Assembly (NCBI RefSeq): GCF_001039355.2
Contig: NW_019775724.1
Location: 233,404-297,403, forward strand
DNA length: 64,000 nt
Source of the DNA: Lingula anatina
Taxonomy: Eukaryota > Brachiopoda > Lingulata > Lingulida > Lingulidae
Direction: 5' to 3'
The position numbers were made by a program, and so were the translations under genes. Of this stretch, positions 56,301 through 64,000 are shown piece by piece (the stretch's first letter is position 1; each line of letters starts with the position of its first letter). A model generated the notes under the pieces. That model did not search any database. It was not told where the DNA came from and was given only the letters and a program-made list of their open reading frames with translations.

Positions 56301-59300
56301 ACGACGTAGATAACACTACACCGACTATGTACAAATTCTGGAAAAAAGATTTACACATACGTGCACAAGAAAAATCCGCGTCTGTGCCCATCTCATATGT
56401 TATGGTTTGGTATTCTGTGATTGGCTGTTGCTCGTCTCTGTTAAATCACGTGGCCTTAACACAGATAGGGTTCTTTTGTTATCAGCTTTCTATGATAAGG
56501 ACCAATAATATTGCTTGAAATCGTCACACCTCCCTCCCGTTTCCATTCCCTCCGATATAATTCCCTGGTAAGATTAAGCTCTCCTGTGAGTTTTATGTCA
56601 ATAAGCCTATTAGTTTTCCTTGAAATATGTTTACAGTGTTGCATACATGTTGAAAATTGAGAAAACAGCATAACTTCTACAATTACGGCCCGATCATGCT
56701 GATTTTTCGAACTTGATCTGCGTTTTAGTAAGATCGATTGCCCCTGTGAGTTTCATGACAACAGGCCTATCGGTTTTCCTTGAAATGTGCTTACAGTGTT
56801 GCATATATGCTGAAAAGTGAAAAAACAGCATAACTTCTACAATAATGGCCCGATCATGCTAATTTTTGAACTTGACCTGCGTTTTATGAATAATCATCAG
56901 CTCTGTAAATATACAGCCAAAAAGTAAAACTGCCTTTAACTTATCATGTTTACAATGAAAGTGCACTGCGCCGGCGATGGGGACAGCGCCGGCGACGACA
57001 GACGCAGGTGATGGCAATATGTGCAGACACATCTGTACATATTTACTGTACTGTTTGAGAACAGTAAGTGACATGATTTTTCTTAAATGGTCATCATGCC
57101 CAAAATAGGTTATTTCAAATTTTGATGCAATATTAAATAATGTTTAACAGCATAATGACCATCAATTTTTAATAATAAACATGTAGGAAGCAGTGTGACC
57201 ATATATGCTCGGAATTTTGTCGGAGAGAGAGATTTCTCGAGTTTGTTCACTGCCCTGTGAAGCCATATTTTGTGGCATGAGATGCAGTATCCGTTACTTC
57301 GTGACCTGACCTGCCAAAAGCACGTCTGGGCGCTCTTTTCATCTTTCGATTCTTCCACATTAATTAAAATACGGAGTATCCAAAAAAAGAAAAAGTCAGA
57401 AATAGAAAAGAATTTAGTTAAGGAAATTGAACTTTTAGAAAATATAACTTGTGAGGCCAATATTCAGACTTTAAGACAAAAGCAAAGAGAATTGGAGGAA
57501 GTACGAAAAGAAAAATTACAAGGCGCATTTATTAGATCCAGAGCTAAGTGGGTGGAGGAAGGCGAAAAACCAACTAAATATTTTTGTGGTCTAGAATCGA
57601 GAAATTTTACCAATAAACTGATTCCAAGAATTCAGCTAGACGATGGCACAATTATTGTTAACCAGGGGAAGATACTAGAAAATACAAAAATTTTATGAAA
57701 ATCTGTATGCATGCCGGGAGCATAACATAGAAGATGTTAATCTAGATAATGAGGTAACCCTTAACCATGTTTATAAACTCAGTAATCTGGAAGCTGCAGA
57801 ATTGGAAGGGCCCATTACGGAGGCAGAAGCAGCACAAACATTATCTAAAATGAAATCGAACAAATCCCCGGGAACTGACGGCTTTTCAGTTGAATTTTAT
57901 AAGGTATTTTGGAGACAACTAAGCTCTTTTGTTGTCAGGTCAATTAATTTTGTTTACGAAACTGGCCAGTTATCGGTGACGCAAAAACAAGGTATAATCA
58001 CTTGCCTCCCAAAGGGAGATAAACCACGCCACTTTCTTAAAAACTGGCGCCCCATATCACTTCTCAATACTATGTACAAGATCGCCTCNAGTCGGTAGTC
58101 TGGCTCGGGCAATAAAATCTTACTATCTCCACATCTGGTTTCTATCAAGCGCGTCCAGAGCTTCAGAGCTTAGGACAAACATATTGCTCCTCGGGCCAGG
58201 AAATCTGGAGAGGGGGAGTAGAGGAACATGTCTTCTCAATATGGAAATCTATATATTTTTGGTAATTTCCTTTGTAACATTTACGAACACTGTAAAATAC
58301 CCTTTCTCAAATTAATATAATGTTCACACATTTCTGTTAATATCCTGAATTGAAATACTAATTTTAAATGTCAGATTTATGACGAGGGAAAGAGAGGTCA
58401 AGTCATTCTGTAAATGTCCCGAACTATGGGAGAGTGTTATAAACTAAACACATCTTGGCAATAACCCGTAGCCAGTTAGACTGCTGAGTGGTTTACTTAT
58501 TATGATCAACATTATTGTTTATATTTTTATTAATATCAAACAATTTTACTGTTTGCAGGTATACCTGTTTGGAACCTGTACTCTGCGCCATATAATAGCT
58601 ATGGTGCAAAGTAGTGATATTGTAAAATCCTGCAATAAAATCTTCTTTAAATATTAAATATTAAGACATATAGGAAGCAGGGTTACCATATATGCTCGGA
58701 ATTTTGTCGGGGAGGGAAATTTCTCGAGTTTGTTCACTGTCCTGTGAAGCCATATTTTGTAGCCTGAGATGCCGTATCCGTTACTTCGTGACCTGACCTG
58801 CCAAAAGCACGTCTGGGCGCTCTTTTCATCTTTCAATTCTTCCACATTAATCAAGATACGGAGTATCAATTACAAGTGCCCGGGGAGGGGGGAGGAAGAG
58901 GGAGCATGAAGGAAATAAATAACTATAAGTAGTATCCTTGCGATTGCTCTGCAAGGTTACTCTGCAATTTATATCTTTCCATTTATGCTGTGAAATAATA
59001 GCCAGGTAGTCCGTTGATCTCGCGAATCAACCAAATGACCGTTAGTTGAGTTGCTTAACTGCAAGTAATTAATCCCCTCCCCTCCCCCCGAAAGTCATAC
59101 TGGCAGGTTTCCAAATGAAGACTATACCGCAGAAAAAGTTTGGGGCCCAAAACAGAGTCAGCCAAAGACACGTTTGGGGAACACGTTAGAACACGTCATG
59201 ATGGACATTAACAGGTGTAGGACCAGAGCAGAGCCTCTGGTAAACAGTTTAGAACCAAGGGACCGAACTTGATTTGACGACCAGAAAAGAGGCTTTACAC

Positions 59301-62300
59301 ACGTCTCTGCAGTCATTGCGTGCTATTTTGTTTCAAGTACACTGTATGTTTTTATGTCACATCTTCATTTATTTTAATGAGTTAAGGAAATGAAGGAAGA
59401 AATAGAACACGAAAGTCAGAGAGACGATCACAAGAACTACGATTCTTTCATCTTGTTTTTACTGAGCCATGGAACCGAGGGTGTTGTTTATGGAACGGAT
59501 GGCTATCCATTGCCCTACGACACAATTAAAGATATACTGAATAACAGGAATTGTCCCGGCCTGAGGGGCAAACCGAAAATGATATTTATTCAGGCTGACC
59601 AGGGAAGTAAGTTATGGAATGTACTACACATGTTTGAATACCTCTGATGTAAATAGCATGCAGCTTTTATAACTAAATTATTAAACGCATGTATTAATAT
59701 ATTAAACTGTATTAACAGTTTGCCTCCTTTAGTTGATATTCAGCCACTCGAAACGAATGGCGTTTAGTACTATGTATTTGTTTAAGTCGTTAATACTGAT
59801 AACAGTTCTACCCAGTGTGTAAACATGTAATCCTCATAAGAGTAAATAGTGTATTTAATTTCTTTCCATATTAACCCAGATATACTGGACTTCGGGGCAC
59901 TCCCGGGCGGCCAAACAGTTCAACAACCGCAGCAAGCACCACCTGCAGCAAACCTTGACGATAAGGTACCCGATGCGCCACTCGAGATTCCAAAGCTACC
60001 CATTACACCGACCATGTCCGATATTCTCGAGGTCCATGCGACTTCACCAGGTACTTCGACCGTGTCGCTTTGTGTGCCATTTTAACATTAGCTTAGGCCT
60101 TACAAATGTGTTTCTCGTCAGAAAAAATCAAAATGATAAGGTGCCCGTTGTGATACTGGGTTTTTGGCATTTTGCCTCAGGTAGAAGATGGTGTGTTTTT
60201 TGTGGTATTTTGACATATTGATGAGTACTGTATTGTACATGTATATTTTAAAAATGCGCACTGTATTACAGCAACAGTAAATAATGAAAATTGTCCATGC
60301 ATTTTCTATATCATAGACTGGGTTCGCACAGATTTAGATCAATCCATCTGGATCGTCCTTACTCCCTTGGGGTTCTCGCTAAATTGCTGTCAGCTTCCGA
60401 GAGCCGAGCGCGCACAAAAGTTTTAATTTAAAATTACCCTCTCACAGCTTTTAGTAGGCGGGACAGACATTTAAGCTGTGACAACAATCTAGTTCGACTC
60501 CACAGGGGGGATAGGTCAATTTAAATATCTGTGGGAATGGTTTCATAAATTCTCCCTTCAAGGAACCGACGAAAAAGTGCTTATTTTCAAATTTGAACAG
60601 GAAAACTTTTTTTTAGCTCAAGCTCTCAAATTTTGCACACATGTGCAATATCAAATAAAATGTATGTGCCAAATTTAATTGAAACTATTACGTATATTTT
60701 GGGGTAGAACTCTTGAAATTTGGAGCATGCCATAACGCTTAAGCGTTCATGATCAAGAAAACCGAAAGTTTCGAAAACCGAAAGTGTGTCGTGACGTCAG
60801 CTAATTGTATCTGGGAAGCTGTCAGATGATTTTCCGATAAAAAGACTGTATAGCTTATGTAAATGTTGACAACATAACCATGCATATTATAGGAGATTTA
60901 ATTAACAAAATTTAAACTATGTAATTCAGCAGATTTAATCGCGATCGTGTATTTGTGACTTTGAATTCTCAGTGTGTACAAAGTGTACATCAAAGGCATT
61001 CATGAATGTCAACACGTTTGATTCTTTGTATCAGACGCTTCATGTTACTTGATAGCGAGAGTATTTAGGTTAAGTATGCCGGGGAAAACAGAAGAAGAAA
61101 AATCAAGTACTTCTGGTTTTTTGTCGATTGAAGGCTTCAATTTGTTGAAGGGCGAGTCTATATAGCCTGGTGTCCAAAGAATATATCAACAACGTGCCGC
61201 AGGCATATATGCAAAATACATCGCCAAGGACCCGCAAGCCATGGCAAAATGTCTTATGTTTACTTTGTTATTTTGATAAAAAATAAAATCGCGGTTGACA
61301 TGGATTTCACTGGTCTCCAACTTTCTATGCCCGACCAAAAAAAAAAAAAAAAAAATTAAAATTAGTGGCGATTCAGTGTTCCAGTGATGCCTGCAACGGT
61401 TAGAAACATGGCCTATTTTATTGGCCTTTTGAAGATCATTGCAGGTCGGTTCGCTGTAACACTATCAGCAAATATAGTTCACTAATATTTCCTCGATCTG
61501 CGCGATTTATGGAATTTGCTTTTCCGCACTCTCAGTGAGACTAATTACTGTGATATTAACAAAATAAAAATAAACAATACCGTTGCTTCTATGAATAATA
61601 CCTTAAGGCTTCAATCCTTTCTGTTTCAGGGTACGTATCTTGGCGACACACGGGAAAGGGAACATGCTTTGTTCAATCCATTGTCGATATATTTCATCGT
61701 GAAGCACACAAATATGACGTTTTACAAATGTTAGTGAATGTAAGTAATGAAATAACATGAATTACATTCTTTTGACTTGAAAGTGCGTTAAATTCATCAA
61801 AAAACCAAACAAATATAAAACATAGCTGCCAGAAGAGGTCTTGCCATAAGAGGTGACTTATGTAAATATAGTCCAACATGCACAGACTTTTTTAGAACTA
61901 GCAAAATGTCCTTCTCTATGTTTTGACAATATCCGAACTGTGGATGTCATACTTTATTTCACCAGGTCAGTGCCGCGATCTCTCAAAAGCAAACTTTAAT
62001 GGGCAGAAAACAGGCGCTAGAGATAGTTACCAGCTTACGGAAGAAAGTTTTCTTCAACATAACTCCAGGTAAGCAAAAAGAATCACATCTTTCCGAGGTG
62101 TATTCAGTCGAAAAATAAAGACTTGAGATCAAAAGTAAGCAAAAACAATGAACCTGGAACGTGTTAAGGTGCAAACAATATTGCCAGTCCTAGTTATCAA
62201 ATGACTCAAATCTCCCATCCAGTTGCAGACCCCACCTACAAAATTGTGTCCCAACTCCAATAAATCATTCCCAATTAAAGCTGGAACTTCAAGGTTATGC

Positions 62301-64000
62301 TCATCATAAGGTTATTTATCTCATCAGTGTTATTTCTATGTGTTTCCACCCAAATTGCTCCACAACTCCTAGCATTCATGCACCTCACAGTCATTTATCA
62401 CTAACTCCTCCTGAAGCGATTTTGGACTACTTTGAATCAGGTTATCCTTTAGGCGGATTGCTGGCACAATTTAGTCTCTCCCTTACAGATTTCAAATATT
62501 CACTGTTACATGTTGTCCCTAACTCTGATCTTCACAAAACTAGTGTGATTCACGATCTTTTTTATCCCCACCTGGTCTCGGTTGATTCTTACATTCCATG
62601 AGAGTTCTCTGTGGTACAGTACGACTCCATTGATGCTGTTATCGCACAAGTCCAACATTTTGTTGGTGGTGCTCTTTAGTTATATCTTATTTTCAAGATG
62701 TTTTCCGCATTTTACCGATTATCATCTGCGTCCATAGTTTCTCCTGGCATGATCTGCTTAATTATGAGAAATGATTTCGTGGTTGTCAAGTTGAATTTTC
62801 TTGTTTTATGCCAACGGATAAACATTCCCATTAACGCAGTTAAAACCTTTAAACTGACCACTTGTTTACCGATTTATCTCATCGAAGTATATTCGATACA
62901 AAGGAAACCTTGGACAGGCTTTTGCAGGTATCAGTCAAAACGTGTCTGATTTGGTTCAGTTTTGCTGTGGGACATGGTTGATTTGGCGAGTAATAACCTA
63001 CCCACATATTGTCCATGTGGTTCAAGTATGGCGATATTGATGAACAAGGTAGCTGTCATTTCCTTGGTTCTGTAAGCTATCTGCTATTAAAAGTGCTCTT
63101 TGTGAACCGGTGTGAAAGGAATACATGTCCCCTAGGAACGGAGGTCCTACGTTATGCGCCGTTTATACATGTATTTTTAGGCCTACTATTACTCCTAACA
63201 TTCTTCTGAGCGTAATTTTAGCCTTTCGCATTAATCCCGAATTTCCCATTTTAATTCTTTGTATTTTTAGGTGAAAGTAGAAAGCATATGATCTTGTGCG
63301 TCCACTTGTCCAATACAATTCGGCCACGACCTTGTATAGTCTACATCGAGTTTATTAAAGAATTCTTAAATAGCTCAACGTTAAAAAATTGATGATATTT
63401 AAATCAAACATTTAAACAATTTAAAATCTCAAAATCAAAATAATCTAAATTGTATAACAACATAAAGTGTGTTTATTTGTTTGAAATGGAGAAGAAATTG
63501 GGATAACGTTTGCATAAGGAGAGCAACATTGTTGCTGGGGATTCGAAGTCACTTACGTTTCTCTACGCTGTTCGGTTATTGTATCCAGCCGTCTTATACA
63601 CCTATTTCACACAGATCGCGAATCCCACGAATCGCCGGGAATTGACAAATTTAAGGATTCGTGAGGATTCATGTGATTTTATAAAAACTTCTGGTCCAAT
63701 TCGACACGCTCTACGATTCAGTTACAATACAGGTGCGATAGTGTTACAAATATGCGTGGGATTCGGCTGGAATCGCATGAATAGATTATCATTTTTGGAA
63801 TCGGGAGTTCGCGGCCAACATTTTAAACAACATTTTAAACATTTTAAACGAAATTTCTGCCACGAATTCCTGATTGATCAAGAATTGCAAGAAATGACTA
63901 CAATTAGGACCTCCGTTCCTTGAAAACATGCATTCCTATCACACCGGTCTCACAGATGCAGAATTCCAGACCATGTTTACTGAACTGAAATCTCTGTTGT
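45561..64000 (+). CDS. Caspase-like catalytic cassette B, predicted pseudo-caspase (partial at window end)
   Basis: Exons 45561-45601, 45920-46090, 59387-59606, 59880-60050, 61630-61739, 61966-62068 and 63956 onward form an open frame with no stops. The caspase fold features are kept: YKNNSEPRGRALIINN, RDGTEVD, LLSHGTEG, GKPKMIFIQ and YVSWR. The catalytic Cys is replaced by Asp (QADQG, codon 59597-59599), and the p10 TWF Trp by Cys (TCF). It should not cleave substrate, but may bind caspases or CARD platforms as c-FLIP-like pseudo-caspases do; that function is inferred. It has no CARD of its own, so it is either spliced to the upstream CARD or to cassette A, or started elsewhere. Intron 2 carries a 12.5 kb transposon. 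Confidence 0.75.
45920..46090 (+). CDS. Cassette B exon 2 (p20, first part)
   Basis: 57 codons differing from cassette A by one residue: the family-consensus Gly in RDGTEVD, where A has Asp. Acceptor TGCGTTTCAG, donor GTGAGT. Confidence 0.9.
46448..46700. mobile_element. Intronic MITE-like repeat (copy in B)
   Basis: Orthologous position to 38690-39000 in copy A, with the same ends. Confidence 0.45.
46773..46918 (+). repeat. Left terminal inverted repeat of the 12.5 kb insertion
   Basis: 146 bp, ending at CTTGGCTGACTCT, pairs with 59154-59299. Beyond CTGACTCT the two sides diverge. Confidence 0.9.
46778..47800. repeat. Subterminal direct duplication of the element's left end
   Basis: From CTTCTGGTCCTCAAATCAAG (46785) the sequence is repeated at 47381, and CTCTTATTTTCATATGGACG at 47246 is repeated at 47716. 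Unit 1 is about 126 bp longer through extra sequence with a GTGTGTGTGT tract near 47175. The second unit lacks the terminal TGTAAAG. Confidence 0.85.
48332..48573. mobile_element. MITE with TAGGGGAGACCGGGGCTAG inverted ends (242 bp)
   Basis: The left arm TAGGGGAGACCGGGGCTAG with GGTAAGTTGGCCCC faces GGGCCAACTTACCCC with CTAGCCCCGGTCTCCCCTA. Arms are about 45 bp. No coding capacity. Confidence 0.85.
49034..50298 (+). mobile_element. Tc1/mariner-like element, deleted relative of 32981-34612
   Basis: From CGAAGGTATGCCTAGGTG onwards it matches the other copy, including the same right end AATGTCAAGTCTG followed by TA. The left end is missing and about 300 bp of the transposase C-terminal part are deleted (junction near 49935). 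Stops and frameshifts make it inactive. Confidence 0.75.
50299..50374. repeat. (TA)n microsatellite
   Basis: About 70 bp of alternating T and A, starting directly at the TA flanking the Tc1-like element; the target dinucleotide may have seeded it. Confidence 0.95.
50375..51410. other. No gene seen
   Basis: AT-rich, with short unsupported frames. Lies in the 12.5 kb insertion. Confidence 0.4.
51412..51610. mobile_element. Foldback MITE related to 40025-40255
   Basis: ATCTAGATCAATCTAACAGG and CCAAGGGGTTTCTC face GAGAATTCCCTTGG and AGATAGATCGATCCACAGTT. The centre has GGCGTGACAGACAGCTAAG, close to GGCGGGACAGACATTTAAG of the other copies. Confidence 0.6.
51683..52353. other. Assembly gap (671 N)
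   Basis: Directly preceded by a (TA)n tract at 51662-51682, a likely cause of the break. Nothing can be said about the missing sequence. Confidence 1.
52354..52970. other. No gene seen
   Basis: AT-rich sequence without supported features. Confidence 0.4.
53661..53900. repeat. Short direct duplication (about 47 bp, twice)
   Basis: CTGTAAAATAAAAGACAACT through ATCTAAGAGAAAGT occurs at about 53666 and 53854, separated by AT-rich DNA. Confidence 0.85.
53905..55880. other. No supported gene
   Basis: Purine-rich at 53900-54110 (GGAAA-type simple sequence), otherwise AT-rich. Short frames here lack family features. Confidence 0.4.
56560..56890. repeat. Tandem dimer, period about 170 bp
   Basis: CCTGTGAGTTTTATGTCAAT at 56583 is repeated as CCTGTGAGTTTCATGACAAC at 56753; both continue through AACAGCATAACTTCTACAAT and GGCCCGATCATGCT. 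A fragment (CGAACTCGCACTTTAGTAAG) also occurs near 52978. Confidence 0.8.
57184..57382. repeat. Direct repeat, left copy, flanking an RT fragment
   Basis: From GAAGCAGTGTGACCATATAT to ACGGAGTATC it matches 58672-58869. It carries GACCTGACCTGCCAAAAGCA and is followed at once by the LINE fragment. Confidence 0.85.
57384..58100 (+). pseudogene. L1/Tx1-like LINE ORF2 fragment (linker and RT fingers)
   Basis: A first frame gives a coiled-coil linker, then RSRAKWVEEGEKPTKYFCGL (57530), the typical stretch before the reverse transcriptase. After a frameshift near 57690, a second frame gives MKSNKSPGTDGFSVEFYK (57850) and IITCLPKGDKPRHF then LKNWRPISLLNTMYKIAS (58000-58090), the RT finger motifs of L1/Tx1. 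It ends at an N (58089) and a sequence change. The EN and palm parts are missing, so it is dead. Confidence 0.88.
58105..58670. other. No gene seen
   Basis: AT-rich sequence between the RT fragment and the right direct repeat. Confidence 0.4.
58672..58869. repeat. Direct repeat, right copy
   Basis: Partner of 57184-57382, followed here by unrelated sequence (CAATTACAAGTGCCCGG). About 95 percent alike by eye. Confidence 0.85.
59154..59299 (-). repeat. Right terminal inverted repeat of the 12.5 kb insertion
   Basis: Complement of 46773-46918 with a few mismatches, ending AAAGAGGCTTTACA before the CACGTC duplication. Confidence 0.9.
59387..59606 (+). CDS. Cassette B exon 3 (p20 with Cys-to-Asp change)
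   Basis: Acceptor AATGAGTTAAG, donor GTAAGT; 220 bases as in A. LLSHGTEG keeps the catalytic His (59468-59470). The catalytic Cys codon TGC of copy A is GAC here (59597-59599), giving IQADQG; two base changes are required. Outside the active site the exon is closer to the caspase consensus than A (NCPGLRGKPK). Confidence 0.92.
59880..60050 (+). CDS. Cassette B exon 4 (inter-subunit linker)
   Basis: 171 bases, phase 1 both ends. ILDFGALPGGQTVQQPQQAP and MSDILEVHATSP. The Asp-rich NLDDKVPDAP is kept. Confidence 0.82.
60312..60540. mobile_element. Intronic foldback MITE (copy in B)
   Basis: Positional equivalent of 40025-40255, nearly identical. Confidence 0.5.
61630..61739 (+). CDS. Cassette B exon 5 (p10, altered pocket)
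   Basis: Reads GYVSWRHTGKGTCFVQSIVD then IFHREAHKYDVLQMLVN. SWR is kept, but the conserved Trp of the S-W-F motif is Cys (TGC for TGG), and Arg becomes His two residues after SW. 110 bases, same phases as A. Confidence 0.92.
61966..62068 (+). CDS. Cassette B exon 6 (end of p10)
   Basis: VSAAISQKQTLMGRKQALEI then VTSLRKKVFFNITP. Differences from A cluster in the first half; the final strand is identical. Donor GTAAGC. Confidence 0.9.
62338..63120 (+). pseudogene. DIRS-like reverse-transcriptase relic (copy in B)
   Basis: A frame with HVVPNSDLHKTSVIHDLFYP and VSVDSYIP resembles the VVPK...IHDLSYPPGSSVND segment of DIRS-group RTs. A later frame (62698-62949) with INIPINAVKTFKLTTCLPIY resembles the P-x-x-x-KT-x-x-x-T-x-L-x-FLG segment that follows the catalytic palm. 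Several frameshifts. The family call is from these short motifs only. Confidence 0.4.
63956..64000 (+). CDS. Cassette B exon 7 (partial, cut by window end)
   Basis: Acceptor CACCGGTCTCACAG; encodes AEFQTMFTELKSLL as in A (DAEFQTMFTELKSLLL). The frame is open to the edge. Confidence 0.65.

Larger units (their letters stand above)
52975..56580. repeat. Widely spaced inverted repeat
   Basis: The left arm AGGGAATTATATCGGAGGGA (about 53000), followed by ATCTCTGTTAAGG, faces TCCCTCCGATATAATTCCCT (about 56547) with CCTTAACACAGATAGG upstream. This may mark the two ends of a 3.5 kb element with no visible transposase. The stretch between holds no supported gene; AAGATGGCGGATAC at 55998 and GATTGGCTG near 56419 look promoter-like only. 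Confidence 0.5.
46773..59299. mobile_element. 12.5 kb insertion with 146-bp terminal inverted repeats
   Basis: The left end (46773-46918) starts TGTAAAGCCTCTCTTCTGG and the right end (59154-59299) is its complement with only a few mismatches. CACGTC stands on both sides (46767-46772, 59300-59305). Copy A of the host intron has one CACGTC and no insertion, so the borders are certain. Inside are subterminal direct repeats, a MITE, a Tc1-like relic, a (TA)n tract, an N gap, an inverted repeat, a tandem dimer and an L1/Tx1-like fragment. No transposase, integrase or polymerase of its own is visible, though the 671-bp gap hides part. Size, TIRs and a 6-bp duplication recall Polinton/Maverick elements, but the TG...CA termini and missing genes do not fit, so its class is open. 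Confidence 0.85.
45431..64000 (+). repeat. Tandem duplication, copy B of the caspase catalytic cassette
   Basis: Starts at TATTGTCACTTGG (compare 37671) and continues to the window end, interrupted at 46773-59299 by a large insertion. All exons keep length and phase relative to copy A. No CARD exons precede it. Confidence 0.9.

Noticed and set aside
57184-58869. LTR retrotransposon with 200-bp LTRs
   Set aside because: The internal coding sequence is L1/Tx1-like, the repeats do not start TG or end CA, and one runs into the LINE frame.
37671-64000. Cassettes A and B as two haplotypes wrongly joined by the assembly
   Set aside because: Not excluded, but the copies are in tandem with a distinct 1.4 kb spacer, differ by several indels and carry coordinated active-site differences; read depth would decide.

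Overview
The window is animal (metazoan) nuclear DNA: AT-rich, intron-rich, dense in short inverted-repeat DNA transposons and broken non-LTR retrotransposons, with homopolymer runs, one long N gap (51683-52353) and single N's at 47332 and 58089. The gene content (a secreted PAN plus fibrinogen-related-domain protein and an expanded CARD caspase) together with the repeat content best fits a lophotrochozoan, probably a bivalve mollusc. That placement is inference; no species is claimed.

Layout. (1) 3201-8375, + strand: a complete three-exon gene for a predicted 339-residue secreted protein with a PAN/apple-like domain followed by a fibrinogen-related domain, with a poly(A) signal just downstream. 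(2) 9.3-13.8 kb: two diverged copies of one segment, each ending at a shared splice-donor-like site, which may be duplicated 5' non-coding exons of the next gene; a DNA transposon sits in the second copy. (3) 14460-15537: two exons encoding a CARD most like that of caspase-2. (4) 15.6-37.6 kb: a 22 kb intron filled with mobile-element remains: a paired dispersed repeat, a Harbinger-like MITE, a minus-strand L1/Tx1-like LINE, a TTAA-flanked element, a CR1/L2-like LINE nested in an inverted repeat, and a Tc1-like element. (5) 37802-44024: caspase catalytic cassette A (seven exons, His and QACQG Cys intact). (6) 45561-64000: cassette B, a recent tandem duplicate with the same exon lengths and phases, but with the catalytic cysteine codon changed to aspartate (QADQG) and a conserved p10 tryptophan changed to cysteine. 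Between its second and third exons lies a 12,527-bp insertion (46773-59299) with 146-bp terminal inverted repeats and a 6-bp target duplication. The window ends inside the last recognisable exon of B.

How the parts work together. The CARD exons end in phase 1, and every catalytic cassette starts and can end in phase 1, so one CARD promoter could feed cassette A, cassette B, or A followed by B without a frameshift. There is no second CARD between A and B. The locus could therefore make an active initiator-type caspase and a catalytically dead decoy or scaffold from one 5' end, or a tandem caspase polyprotein. This is the most interesting system here; transcripts are needed to decide between the options.
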